64,000 bases of DNA, from assembly GCA_947034885.2 (NCBI GenBank), contig OX344752.2, positions 15,872,001-15,936,000 of the forward strand, read 5' to 3'. The notes under the pieces are model-generated. The model made no database searches, was not told where the DNA came from, and saw only the letters and a list, made by a program, of their open reading frames with translations. Origin of the DNA: Thuidium tamariscinum. Lineage: Eukaryota > Streptophyta > Bryopsida > Hypnales > Thuidiaceae. Below are positions 22,304-35,360 of the stretch, piece after piece. Each line of letters opens with the position of its first letter. Position 1 is the stretch's first letter. Made by a program: the position numbers and the translations under genes.

Positions 22304-25300
22304 TAGTTTGGCATGGATCATGAAAGTTTTGAAACTTTGAATTCTTCTTTGTCAATCATAACAAACTTTCATTCAAGCAATGAAATAAAAATTTCTACTT
22401 TTCAAGTACTTGAAAGTCATGTGTTTTTTAATTGATTTGACAAATACTAATCATTAAAGATATTAAAAGCTTGATATGAAATATTTTCTAGTCATAAATT
22501 TGAACATCAAACATGGTAAGAATGTCAAAAAAATTGTACAATGTTACATATTATTAATAGCGCATGTAGGTGTGGTCTACATTGATAATACTCCACCACT
22601 AACATTGTACCATATTCAACACTTCTCAATTTTGTTTACAGAAAATGAAGCCATTGATGGTTACACCTCAAATTTTGCTTCACCCTTATTTCATTGTTGT
22701 TTCAATATTTGGTGCATTACTGCATTTTTTCAAAGATGTTGTCACAACTAAAAATTAGTCTAATGTTATTTGAAACAACAATGGAACATTTTACCATGTT
22801 TACCTAATGGTTAAATGTATAACAAAAGTTAAATTGTTTTAACATCATGTCATCAATAGACAATTAAATTTGAAATCAATACATATTCCATACCTTCTCA
22901 TAAAAAGTTTCATTTCTTGTAAGATACCTTCTATGTGATAAGAGCTCTGACATGCTTTAACGTCCTATTGAACAAAAAGGGTTATTGTATATACAATACC
23001 CTCCTCATACAAACCCAGTAAATAAATAAATCTATACTTGCATCACAATACAATATTCAAATCCAATCTAATTAGCTTGAAAGAGGAAATAGTTTCTTTT
23101 TGCATTCTCAAGTAATTGGAATTTTGGATATTGACAAGTTTCTTTTATCATCATCAATCTATCATCAAGTGCTTGCAATACATAAAGGGTGAACAATTGG
23201 CATAAGATATTCACCAACATTTCTAAAATTTGGATGTTGTTTTGATGTACACTATCAACATCAATTGAAAGGTATGAATTATAAAAGGGTATTATTCCCT
23301 CATTAAAACCCCAAAGTGCTCTTTGTTACAATTTTGATAAAAACTTTATTTCAAAAGAATTAAAATTTGACAACATTGTTGAATTAACATTTAAACATTT
23401 CAACTTGAGAGTATGAATCCATTAAAATAGAACAAGCCCTTACAAACACATAATGAGGTGACCACTTTTTTTATAAGTCTTGAGAAACCTTTGTAGAAGA
23501 TGATTTTTAAGAATTCAACCCTAAACAATTGTTGATCCAATATTCTACACCACCATATTGAAAATGTCAAACAATACCTTTGAATAATTGTTGATTCAAC
23601 ATTCCTACATTACCATATTCAAATTATTGACACAATACCTTTGATTCACAACATTGATTCAATAAAACTTGTGACATTGCTTAGACAACCTTAAGTGTCT
23701 ACTTTGTGTTTGTCATGTTGTTTCAATAATGGTGAAATATTGATTTAAAGTTCTTAAAAATTTGAGACGTAACTAGAAATACAAGACTTGTGCTTGAAGT
23801 TGAATTTTAGACTTCATTTGGGCATTGCATTATAGCTTCTTTAAAAAAGAATAGAACTAAAAGAAGTGGGAGAAACAAGCTAACATTTATCTCTAAAAAT
23901 CCACTTGAGATTTCGAAGCCTCACGTAAGAGTTCTAGACAAATTCTAGAGGTGTGTGTGTGTGGAAAGGACATTTTGGGGACATTTTTGAACACCTCCTC
24001 TGAAATTTGTTCATAACTTTTAGGTGGAGTATTGAAATCTCAAATGTATTTTTAAAGGTAAAATTTCACTTGATTCCCCAACTTTTCTTGGTTTGAAGTT
24101 TTTCAAAAAAATTGAGTCTACTATGTTTAAATGAGGTCTGAAATTTGACTTTTATCACAATTCCTGCATTTCCACAAGCATGAATGGAGGAGCTCTTTTT
24201 GCTCCTAAATCACATATCCCACATGGTTTGTTTCACCCACCACTACTCCACTAGTATAAAGAGTTTCTCTTCTCTCCCACCTCAATCCAAGATTGGTTGT
24301 GAGGCTTAAGTGAACATGTGGCACAAAACCCACATCATTACTTCAATTTTCTTCTTGAAAATCTTGTGTTCTCATCTCTTTTGTTGGTAAAAATCAAATT
24401 TAAACAGAAATTGGAAGTAGATTGATGGGTCCTCAGAAGGGTGAGGAGCAACCCCTTGATCTGCCCGCATCCCATCCCTGCCCTCGAAAGAGGGCTGAAT
24501 AGGGACATTCTGTCTAACCACGCCCCCTGTAAATGCACCTAAAATTTTACTAACAGTAAGTGGGAACATAGTCTACTATTGGAACCTGATTCTGGAAAAC
24601 TTCTTTCTTTGGATGCATTCTACTGACACATAAATCATCTCTCAAACTCAAATACTCAAAGACTAGAAGAGTGAAGGGTATAAATATCAACTTAGAAGGA
24701 AGGAGAGAGATAGAGAAATCTTCCATGGAGACATGTTGACTTTAATAACCATTTTTTAGTTTGATAAAAGATAAGGAGAGAAGACAAGTAGAAGAATAGT
24801 TTGACTTTAAAGAAATTTAGAGACTTGCTAAATTGAAGAAAAGTTAGAGAAGCTTAGTTGTAGTATGATTTGACTTTAAAAATTATTTAGCTAGTAATTA
24901 AAAATTAGATTTCTTAGGATTTTTTACGCGTTGACTTTAGAAGCCTATCCAAAGACAAAGAAGAAGACTTTAAAGATTAAAAAAAGAATCAAAAAGAGAA
25001 GAAGACCAAGGGAAAGGAGAATACAGAACCCTCAAGGGATAGTGAGGGCGTACCAAATACAACATTCACATACAAAATTGTTGAAATGGAAGTGGAATTG
25101 GTGCATTGCGAAGGAATCTTGTAAGCCCACAAAGACTTTGGATTAAACGTGTTGAAGGTAAGTTTATGAAATCCACTCCTTGTTAATTTTTTTCATAATT
25201 TATTTAGATTAGCTTTTAGTATTTAAAATTCAATTTACAAGTAGGACAAAGATCTTAGGAAAGTATCATCAAACTAAATTACTTAGAATTAGAAGAGTTT

Positions 25301-25740
25301 TGGAGTTAGAATAAAGGTAGAAGTAAAAGTGAAATTAAAAAATATTACCAATCAAAGGCAGTTAGGGATTGAGTTTTCACAAACCAGTTTAAGGCTCGTA
25401 GTTTTTGCAAAGTACTTCTGAATCAAGCAACAAAAATCGTGATTTAATTCAAGAAAATAAAAGGCCATTAAGTGAATTAACCACTCTAAGTAGAATCCAT
25501 CTAGTTACGGTAAATTATTCTATGGTAAAAATTTACCATAAAGTTTACCTCTATCAAGAAGTTCTAAGTTCAAAGTTTTACTCTTAGTACAAAACAATTG
25601 AATTTCCTTCGTCATTTTCTAAAAGAAAGTAAGTTCTATAAGTATCTTCTCTATCGCTTTTATGTCTAATTATTTGCAAAAATAAACCTTAGTGCTCGTA
25701 GAACTATTTAAACTAAGGCAAAAGCATCAAATAAAAGACA
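22304..25740. other. AT-rich spacer without genes
   Basis: No supported gene. The patch 24420-24545 is unusually GC-rich (CTGCCCGCATCCCATCCCTG) and may be an old insertion. The ORF at 24931-25146 is Lys/Arg-rich, unmatched and probably spurious. Confidence 0.45.
23527..23652. repeat. Direct repeat, about 61 bp, 2 copies
   Basis: Both units read AATTGTTGAT.CAA.ATTC, then ACCATATT.AAA, then ACAATACCTTTGA. Divergence is moderate. Confidence 0.7.
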
Positions 25741-25741
25741 T

Positions 25742-26442
25742 TTAACCCCTAAAGTCCTAAGTTGCATTTTTTTGGCAATATAGTGATTTCAGGCAGCTCA
25801 CTACGAATGGAGTTTGTTTTTTTCTTTGGAATTTCATACAAGATGTATTCAAGGAGTAGCTTTAAGGCCCAACAACTTTCATAACTTTTGACTTTGTTGT
25901 TAAAAAGTTATGGCATGGTAGTTGAAAAAATTTCTTAAGTTTTTATTTTTTGAAAAGTGAAATTTCAAATTGATTATTTAGATTTGTACAGACATGGAAA
26001 GCTTTGAATAATTCCATTTGGATTAATGAGTCAAAAGTTATGAGGAATTTTAGTTTGCGTGAAGGTATGGTTTTCAAAGACTCCATACCTACCCGCAAAC
26101 TAAAATTCCTCATAGCTTTTGACTCATTAATCCAAATGGAATGATTCAATGCTTCCCATGTCTATATAAACCTAAAGAATAAATTTGAGATTTCACTTTT
26201 CAAAAAACAAAAACTTAAGAAATTATTTCAACTACCCGGGTTCCAAGAAAACAAAATGACATATCATGCCATAACTTTTTAACAACAAAGTCAAAAGTTA
26301 TGAAAATTGTTGGTCCTTAAAGCTACTCCTTGGGCACGTCTTGTGTGAAAATTTAAAATAAAAAAATAATACTCCATTTGTAATGAACTGCCCCAAATCG
26401 CTATATTGCCAAAAAAACAAAGCTTAGGGCTTTAGGGGTTAA
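25742..26442. mobile_element. Foldback element with TTAA-flanked CCCCTAAAG ends (about 0.7 kb)
   Basis: TTAACCCCTAAAG at the left and CTTTAGGGGTTAA at the right bound an almost complete palindrome. Paired inner blocks include GGCAATATAG/CTATATTGCC, AAAAGTTATGGCATG/CATGCCATAACTTTT and, at the centre, GAGGAATTTTAGTTTGCG/CGCAAACTAAAATTCCTC. TTAA flanks with CCC-starting repeats are the piggyBac pattern, but TTAA is its own complement, so this could be coincidence. No coding capacity. Confidence 0.75.
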
Positions 26443-29400
26443 ACAAAACAATTGAAAGGGAGAAAAGTAGGAGTAGAAGGTTAGAAAGATTAATTGCTTG
26501 GAAGGGAGGATTGGATTACAAGTAGATTACACCCATTAGAATTTGATTAAAATATAGAAGAATCCGGTTCTGTACTCTTTATTCCAAGGTTGGGAATAAA
26601 ACACCTACAGATGTCCATTCAAAACCTCACATCCAAGCTTGTCCTAGTTTTAACCCCTTAGTGCTTTGACATTCCAATTTTAAACATCAAACAAAGAGGT
26701 TCTAAAAGCTTCTTTTACCACAAAACTTCTCATTCATCAAAACCAATGTTTGGAACTTTTTTAAATACACACTTTTTGTATGATGAATTTAATGAAATTG
26801 AGATAAATAATATACAAAGTATATATTGAGAAAGAACTATACAAAAATTCAAGAAATGATTCAAATACTAGGGAGTTAAACATTTGAATATTACAAATTT
26901 GACACTGTACGTGACTAATATGACCATTACAACCATACAAAATTTGGCTAGAAAGAACTCTTGTGGGTTTACTAAGAGATAGTGAGTAAGAAAGCTGCAT
27001 TCAAATTTTGAGATATAAATTTGAAAGACTAATTCCAAACTCTCCTTTTAGCATAGGGTATGGCACCATTCATGATCAGCACAAATGATCTCGTAACAAA
27101 GAAAATAAAGAACTTGAATAGTACTCCCTAAGCTACTATGGGGAGGCCCACAAGTAACAAATGAGCAAGGTGGAAACACAAATGAATAGATATAAGGCAA
27201 AAAATATAAGACACCCATTTGATTTATAATATCTCATTGAGATTCAATACGTGACCACTTGCTTCTACTTTGAAATTGGATGGACTTTGCAAACACATTT
27301 TGAAATTGAAGCAACATTTCAATGTAAAAATGCTTTAGGTTGAAAGTTAAAGTTTCAAACGTAGAGGATCCATTGCCACATATCTTCTCATTGCTCATTG
27401 TAACGCATCTCAGGCATTCTTCTTGTACAAAACTGGGGATATCAAATTGTTTGAATTCCATATACTTAATTATTGTTGGATGTGGTGAATGATAGTAGCA
27501 TCTTTGTGAAGCCTCTTGTTCTAAATAAATTCCAAATGTTTTGAGAGAAAAGAACATAACTCAAGAAATTGCAACACTTTGGAAGATTTTGATTGAAGAG
27601 GATAACAAAAGAATGACTCATTGGACAAAGATGTCCATGAAAGAAGAGTTTGTTCATTTGGGTAGTTCCACTAAGCCGGTAGGATCGAGGCTCTTAACCC
27701 TATCAAGACGCCATAGACTAGAATGGTCCAATGGGTGACTTCACTATTGAATGTAGATAAAGAAAATGTACAAATTGGTTGAGTAATCAAGAATTTTTGG
27801 AGAGTATCTTTGTCTTTGTCATAGGGGGCCACGTCCTTATAGGGTTAAAAATTGCATAGTCATTAAAAACCACCCCTATAAATGGATGTGAAATGGAGAT
27901 GAGATGGTTTTTAAATTGATCTCATGAATAATTGAATGAATCAAGAAAATAAAGCAATATTAATTGCAAGAGCCAATTATTTTCTTTGATTTCTCCATCT
28001 TTCTTAGAAGTTGCAAGTGAATGGTTTTATGAAAGACTTGGGGTCATAAATAGGGGTCTATGATATAACTCATTTGAAAATTCATAACTAATTTAATATT
28101 ACTTCAAGAAATATGAAACTACTTGTATAAGATTCCTTATCTATTTTTCTCTGACTAAAAAATTAGCTAAAAATATTTTTCCATGTGAGGAAATACATGA
28201 AAAAGGTGGATCAACCTGTAGATGAGAGGCTTCCAAGCCTCCTACCTTATTTAACCTCTAAATGCCCAAGCCTTTCCAAGTGTGTTTTGACTATGGGAAA
28301 AGAGCCTTGACTTGTAGTTGTCTCCAATGAATTAACTAATGAATTGCATAGGATTTGTAAGGTTATAAACAAAAATGTATAAATTTTATTTTTATTGTGT
28401 TACCTTTTCCTACAATGTTTTTAGAAATTTGCATATAAATTTTTTTGGGAAGTAGAGGTGACATAAAAAACTACAAATAATGTTAGCACACTAAAATGAA
28501 CTTCCAAAAAACTTAATTTCACACAAAAAGCTATCAAACTCATTACACAATCCACCTTGCAATTGTTGACATATTGTATTCTTATATGTGAAAATTATAG
28601 AGAACTCCAAGTCAAGAGTTTCATGTTTAAAATTTCAATGGTGAAAGTCATGAAAACACTTTACTCTTTCCATTGTAACCATTTTCAAAGCAAATAGATA
28701 AGTTTAGTTTCCTAAATCTCAAGTCAAGTGAAATTGCCCAAACTCTATATAAAGCCAAAAATTGAAGTAAAATTGGTAAGCTTTATTCTCCACTAATGGT
28801 ACATATGTGCTTTTGAAAACCTCTCAATAAACAAATATGTACTTTCAATATGAAATGAAAGTTTTCAATAGGTAATCCTAAAAATTGCCCAATAAAATTT
28901 TTGAATAGTCAAAGGAATTATCCTAGTCATACAAAAATAACTAAATGAGCTTGAAATTTCAGATTGATCATATATAGTAGATTCGACACCTAGGGATTAA
29001 CTAGTGATCCAAGTACCTTATAGTAAAGAATCATTTTAATATGAAGATTTTGACAAAGATTTTGGTGAGTATATAATGTACCAATAGACCAAAAAAAGGT
29101 AAAAGGTTCTTGTTCAAGAGGCTAACAAGAATGAAGAGTCTTAGGGCAATTTTTTTAACTACACTCATTTGGAAAAAAGGAGATTTGAGGGCAAAAAGAG
29201 ATTGTTTTGGTGTTGTTCTCTATGATGTTCCCTATGCTATCTAAGAATTGCAAACCAACTCTAACAACTAAGTTTTTAAGTTTTTGAAAAAACTAATTAA
29301 TTAATTTTTTCAAAAATCTCGAAAAATATTAAGAAATTGAAAACTGAATTTAAGTTTTTTTTCAAAAAATATATTTAAAAAATATTTAATTAATTAAATT

Positions 29401-29669
29401 AATAATTGATGTTGCATAGTCTTAGCCAAGTCAAATTGCTATGTGGCACTATTTTCAAAGTTTCCACAATCCAGAAACTCATAGTTTTGTAATGCCCTCA
29501 AATCTCTCCTAATGATTTGAGGCATTTTTTTAGTTTGAAGGATTAGTCTAGAACCAATACAATGTTGTTCAATGTTGATGAGCATGACACACTCTTTGTG
29601 AGTTATTAGTACATAATTGTGCTTGGTGAGGAGAACAAAGATTATATAGATCAATTGCTAGTCCTCAAA
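26443..29669. other. AT-rich spacer, possible decayed coding remnants
   Basis: Mostly without signal. From 27234 to 27740 two opposite frames (minus, 107 residues; plus, 65 residues containing STKPVGSRLLTLSRR) are longer than their surroundings but match nothing I recognise. Nothing else is supported. Confidence 0.35.
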
Positions 29670-29968
29670 TCATTAGATGAAATCTGAGGGCATTAGGAGA
29701 CCGTTTCGGGTCTGTTCCCGAAACGGCTCCCAATGCCGCAGATCCTCGTCAGGCCGACTTTTATGGAAAAAAAATAAATAAATAAATAAATAAATAAATT
29801 TTGAGTCCTGAAATATGAAAATAAGTCCAAAAAAAAATTTTGAAAAAAAAAAAAAAATATTACGTGGCAGTGTCCCCACCACGTAGGATTCAGGTTCACA
29901 GGGCAGAAACTGCGTTCCCGCAGTCCGGGAACCCGCAGTCTCCTAATGCCCTCAAATTTCTTCTAATG
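29670..29968. mobile_element. Inverted-repeat element (about 0.3 kb)
   Basis: Arms of 31 bp (29670-29700 and 29938-29968) share CATTAGA.GAAAT.TGAGG and GGCATTAGGAGAC, with three mismatches. The interior has GC-rich inverted pieces (CCGTTTCGGG/CCCGAAACGG) and AAAT microsatellite. A third arm-like copy without the interior lies at 29483-29520, which suggests that the arm sequence itself has been duplicated locally. Confidence 0.65.
29768..29802. repeat. (AAAT)n microsatellite
   Basis: About seven AAAT units inside the inverted-repeat element, followed by an A-rich tract. Confidence 0.85.
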
Positions 29969-31260
29969 CTTAGTACATTTTTTCTTTGCATTTTAGTGAT
30001 GCAAAATATGTAGTTGGTTTTATATTTGGTGGAGAATTTGCTCTATAGGAAAGATCCAATGGAAGAATGAACTTCTTTGTCTACAATTCTATGTGTAATA
30101 TGATGTAGAATAAAAAAGGTGCCTTTTAGATTCATTTATATTGCTTGGATTTCTTTTCCACTTCTAGAGTCCAACATTAACATTCTTTTTTAGTGATATA
30201 CTTCACATTTACAATCTTTTAATATTCTCAAGGTCTTGTAATTTGAAATCAAAAATTTGAAACAAAATCAAGTGTTTTGAAAAAAGCGACTTAAATTAAT
30301 TGACAACAAAACATTGAAGAGGTTGCCAATTTTGACAACAAAAATGTTCATGAGAAATTATTGTTCTTTAACTTTTAGAACAAGTTGTCAAAAAAATTTA
30401 TGCCTTCATCATAGATCCCATTGAATTGTTATTTGGAGTATTTTATTAGCAAAAAGAATATTGTTTCAATTGCAATTGTTGTTTTTATTGAATGTTGTCT
30501 ACATATCTTGTACATATGGCAAGTCTTTTATTGTTCAAATTTAAGCCAAAAAAAATTGCAAAATAAAGTGACATTCAAAATAGTAGACAAAATCTAAAGA
30601 TATTCATTATAGAATTGAACATATTGTACCAAGCTACCGGTATCCATAGTGATAGAAAATAGCATTGAAAACCAAATACCAAAATTATATATCTATATAT
30701 GATTGTAAAAGAAGATTATAGATTTTGATTGAATATTTCTATTTATTGCATTTTTTAGATTATACTTTTCAGCTTTAATTATGTATTTGCTATGAAGTGT
30801 GGATACTAAGTCTTTTAATTTATCCTTAAAATTTATATCCAAAAAATTGTAAAATGTAGCGAGAAATTATTTGGATCAAAATAAACAAAAAATTCAAAGA
30901 AAATCATCATAGAGTTGTATATAATGTGTTAGCTATCAATATTTGGTAGGAATTTTTTTTAAATCATATGCCCAAAAGTGATATGTATAAGAAATAATCA
31001 TAGGTTTTTATGGATTATTTCTAATAAAGGCATGTATCAATTAATTTTCTCAACTTCAAATAAGTATTTGTCAGGAAGTAAAAATCTTATTAAAGCATTA
31101 GATTAAAGCATGCTTACCTTTATCCTCTACATTCAATTTGCCAAGTGTTTCTTGTAGGACTCAAATCATTTGTTTTGTCTCTTTAAGTCTTTAACTTGTC
31201 CATACCCTACTTTTATTCTTCATTTCCAATCATGTGCCAAAGCACTATTCATGTACACCG
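29969..31260. other. Spacer related to the copy C spacer
   Basis: No gene. Segments at 30130-30340 and 31130-31255 match 53600-53820 and 54190-54320, placing this DNA inside the duplicated unit. Confidence 0.5.
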
Positions 31261-32430
31261 GGGGCCCAATCAAAATGGCGTTTTGGGATCTGCAATGAAA
31301 ACAATTTCAACTCTATCAACTTTGATAGCCTCCCAAGAGCTCAAAAATTGATATTTTACTATGAAATTTTTTTACAACATCATCTATAAGTTAATAACAT
31401 TCATGCCAAATTTCAAGCTCAAAAGACTTACACAAAAAAGGATATTCAAAATCTACCAACATGTGTAGCTATGAGAAACATTTCACTACTTTCAACTTTG
31501 ACACCCTCCCAAGAATTGAGCTTCTTTTTTTTGCATAAATTTTTTTGCATGAAATAAAATCTATGTTTTTAATATGTATAAGAAATTTCAAGGTCAAAAT
31601 ATTAATTTAAAAAAAGATATTTGAAATCTCCCAACATGTGTAGTTTTGAGAAAATGTTCATAATTGCCAACTTTGACACTATTTTTATTTTTGAAGTCAT
31701 TTATATATTGATAATATGTGTTCCAAATTTCAAGTTCAAATGAAATACCAAAAAAAAGATATATAAAATCTCCCAACATGTGTAGTTGAAAAAAAAAATT
31801 TCACTATTGCCAACTTTGACACCCTAATTTCAAGTTCAAAAGACTTAGCCAAAAAAAGTTTGACACAGATGTAAGAATTCCTCCTCACAACTACACATGT
31901 TGGGAGATTTTATATATCTTTTTTTTGGTAATTAATTTGAACTTGAAATTTAGAACACATGTTATCAACATAGGAGTGACTTCACAAAAAAAAATTCATG
32001 ATAAGAAACCAATTTTTCAGCCCTTGGAAGGGTGTCAAAGTTGGCAATTATGAAAATTTTCTCAAAACTACACATGTTGGGAGATTTCATCTTTTACCTT
32101 GAAATTTTTCACACATATTAAAAACATAGAGGTTATTTCATGACAAAAATATCATGGCCAAAAAAAAACTTCAATCCTTGGGAGGGTGTCAAAGTTGAAA
32201 GTAGTAAAATGTTTCTCATAGCTATATATGTTGGTAGATTTTGAATATCTTTTTTTGACTAAGTCTTTTGGATTTGAAATTTGGCATGCTTGTTATTAAC
32301 TTATAGATGATGTTGTAAGAAAATTTCATAGTAAAATATCAATTTTTGAGCTCTTGGGAGGCTATCAAAGTTGGTAGAGCTGAAATTGTTTTCACTACGG
32401 ATCCCAAAACGCCATTTTGATTGGGATCCC
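31261..32430. mobile_element. Large foldback transposon with repeated arms (1.17 kb)
   Basis: The terminal repeats start GGGG.CCCAATC (left) and GGGATCCCAATC (right, inverted), continuing AAAATGGCGTTTTGGGATC. Each arm is about 570 bp and holds two to four tandem units of 150-190 bp marked by CAACTTTGACACCCTCCCAAG, ATTTCAAG.TCAAAA and TCTCCCAACATGTGTAG. The matching copy C spacer (54313-54330) lacks it. Flanks share ATT(C)(A)TGTACA, a blurred 9-11 bp duplication that hints at a Mutator-like origin. No ORF. Confidence 0.8.
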
Positions 32431-33035
32431 ATTGTACAATTCCTATACTATTCACGTAATCAATGCCCACCACATCCTATTCATGTTGGTCTTGTCTAAT
32501 GAATTATAGACTCTACAAGATGTATATAGTGGATTCAAAATTCCATACCGAGCTAAATATTTCAAATAAATGGCCAAACTTTTGTGACTCCACTTTCACT
32601 CAAATACATTTGTAGCAAGCTAGCTACCTCTAGATTGCAAGAGCAAAAAGCATTCTTAATCAATGAAAAGGAAACTATAACCAATTACAAGTCATTGGAA
32701 AATCATTGCATCCCAAATCTCAAATTCTTGTCAGTAATGCGACACTTTTGTTCCTAACAAACTAGAGGCAATTTTCGGTCTTATTTGCACTTTGAAAATT
32801 CTTCTTTTAAGCATTTGGTTCACTAAAAACATGTGGTCTTAGAATCTAAAATCCCCTTAGTTTTAACTCCCAATAAGACCTAACAAAAACTTATTTAGTT
32901 TAGGGTAATAAAAAACCATGCTGAAATGCTCATTTCAAACAATTTTAACTATAGATAAGTTACCTTATTGCTAAGTCAATTCATTTGAGAAATGGAGAGA
33001 TTCCTTGAAGGACAACATAAAATTTTGCAAATGAA
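32431..33035. other. Spacer, homologous to the copy C spacer
   Basis: No gene. It is related to 54326-54830 (CCACCACATCCTATT, GGTCTTGTC.AATGAA, AAATGCTCATT). Confidence 0.5.
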
Positions 33036-35049
33036 GCTAATGGATCACGAAATTCTATGCAGATTCTACGGATCACTATCCATATTGGGTACGCTTGTCC
33101 TTCAACTATTCCAGGAGGGGATCATCCAGAACTATAGATTTCAATTATCATCATGTCCGTATACCTGAGGAGAGTTGATATTCATCACCCTATTAAATGA
33201 TGTGCGTATTCTATCTGCAAGGAGTGTATTTGAAACAAGGGATCATCAGCCAAGTTAGGAAGGAAATTTCTCCTATGATTCCAGTGAAGCAAATATTGCG
33301 CAGGCCGCAGGACATTAACTCTATCGCCTACTTTTAGGGAATTTGTTAGAAAGTAGATAATTAGTCAAGTGTTGAGAACTATTGCACATAACCAATTGGT
33401 ATCCTCGCAATCGTAATGGATAAAATCTTAATGCGTGTCATTGGGAGGATCTACAACAAAAGAACAAGGTCAACACGGTTAGGACCTCTCCAACGAGGCA
33501 AACCAGAAAGTTGATTATTCTAGACAACTGGTTATCGGTTTAGCAACCTTGATAACTTCCATGGCTTCTAACATTGAGGCCCTCTTCTATAATTGATTCC
33601 CAGTCATCGGCCCTGTAATTGATACAATAAGTGAACTTTCACCTACCTCCACTGGAAGATCTTGATGAAAGAAATGAAGAAAATCAGAAGAAATTGGAAC
33701 ATAATTTCTTCAAGGAGGAAGAGGGGTGAATTCACGAAACACTTGTACTATTTGTTGCGTTTTGCTGATTTTCTTTGGGAGTACTTTAAAATTAGATAAA
33801 TTATTTTTAAATTAAAAAAAAAATATGATTAATGTAAAAACCTTTAAGATGAAGAAAACCACCGAACGAAATTTGTTAAAAAAATCTCTAAGTAGGAGAA
33901 CTTGAGATTTGCCAAACCTCAAGAAAATACATACTTTGATGTTTTATTTAGTAAAAAATAGGAATATTTTTTTAAAATAAAATCAAAATTGGCCATTTGC
34001 AAAAACTTTATGGAGATGGTTATTCATCAAGAAAATCACCAAAATCATTTTTTACATGTTTCCAAAAAAACGTAGAAGGAGGTCCACTTTGTAGACTTGT
34101 ACACCACACAAAAATAACTTTTTCAAAAATCCCTTCTATAGAAAGCTAGAAGTCTAATAGAAGACCAAGTCATTCAAATTTGAGCTCAAAATCATGAAAA
34201 AAAGGTACTCCTTAGTGACTAAAAACCCCTAAACTGCCAAATGTGACATTCAATCACTAGTACTATTTTAATCTTCAAATATTTTTGAAAATTATGAAAA
34301 AATTACTCAAGATGTATGATAGTCATCAGTACCTTCTCTATGAATTTCGAGTCATTTCAAGTCAAAACACAAAAGTTATGGCCAAAAAACAGATCAGCAC
34401 ATGCCGTGTGACAGAAAATAGTACAAGTGTTTCGTGAATTCACCCAGAGGAGTATTCCTGCCATAGCTCATTCCAATCCATGGGCTTGCAATACATTTCA
34501 AAGACTTCCGCTTGGCTTTTTCCGAGACCCAATTTGATTTCTCAATTAAGACTTGGCATTCCACGGTGAGCCATGGCAGGAATACGGAACACACGGCCTC
34601 CTCCAAGAGTGACGAACACTAGACCTGACTAGACCTCTGGTGGACTAGCTATCCAAGCGTCACGTCAATCACTTCCATCATATGAGCTGATCAAATTCGA
34701 CGAGTTCTTTAAGAAAAGAACTTTGAGAAACTTCAAGATCAGAAATCTTCCATTTGAACCAAGTGCTAAACACCACAGCGGGATCTTCCTTCAAGTCAAA
34801 CTCAAAATCCAGACCCTAAGTAGTCGGCCACTGCAGAGGTTGCAAAGCAGAACTTGTTGCAGTGTTCGTAAACCAACGTGGAATTATCGAACTACAGAGC
34901 CAACCTTGGCCTTTTCCGCACTGGCCCTTCAGGCACTGGACTCCGTGTTAATACCACTTCTCTTGATGGAGCTTCAAATTGGGTGTTTTCTGGTGACAAT
35001 GGCAATGGTTCACAACTCGTGACGCATGAATCTTCATTGGAGGTGAAAC
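33036..35049 (-). other. 3' region of kinase copy B, including exon 3 remnant
   Basis: 33040-33700 matches 55830-56350 beside copy C (ATAACC.ATTGGTATC, CCTCTCCAACGAGGCA, CTAGACAACTGGTT). Near the right end, an acceptor TTTACTCCAG precedes an exon-like stretch from 35049 downward encoding SPENTQFEAPSREV and VRKRPR, the counterpart of exon 3 in copies A and C. In copy B it lies beyond a MITE-borne stop and is probably no longer translated. A 722 bp inverted-repeat element interrupts the region. Confidence 0.5.
33724..34445. mobile_element. Inverted-repeat element (722 bp)
   Basis: Perfect 30 bp ends: GGGTGAATTCACGAAACACT continuing TGTACTATTT at the left, with the exact complement at the right. 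The homologous stretch near copy C (about 56375-56395) lacks the insertion. AGAG stands on both sides but is too short to fix a superfamily. No coding capacity. Confidence 0.78.
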
Positions 35050-35360
35050 CTGGAGTAAACAAACAAAGGTGGAATTATATTATACTTCAACCAATATATA
35101 GAGTGTACTAGCACATCACTAAATAGATGCCAAGCGGGAAAGAAATGTAGAAAAAATAAACTCTTATAACAAACGGACTCCTCAATTCACCCCCCAAATA
35201 AAATATTGCTTACATTCATTCGGAAAAGAAAAAAAGACATTGAAAGAATTCATTAGGAAAGGAAAATAATATCTTGCAAGTCAAGAAAAAATCATCTTCA
35301 TTTAAGAATCAAGAAAATTTGAAAAAATTAGACTAGATCAAGCAAAGTACCACTCATTAA

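Noticed and set aside
24931..25146. Lys/Arg-rich 71-residue ORF
   Set aside because: Low-complexity A-rich DNA gives this by chance; no start context, no homology recognised.
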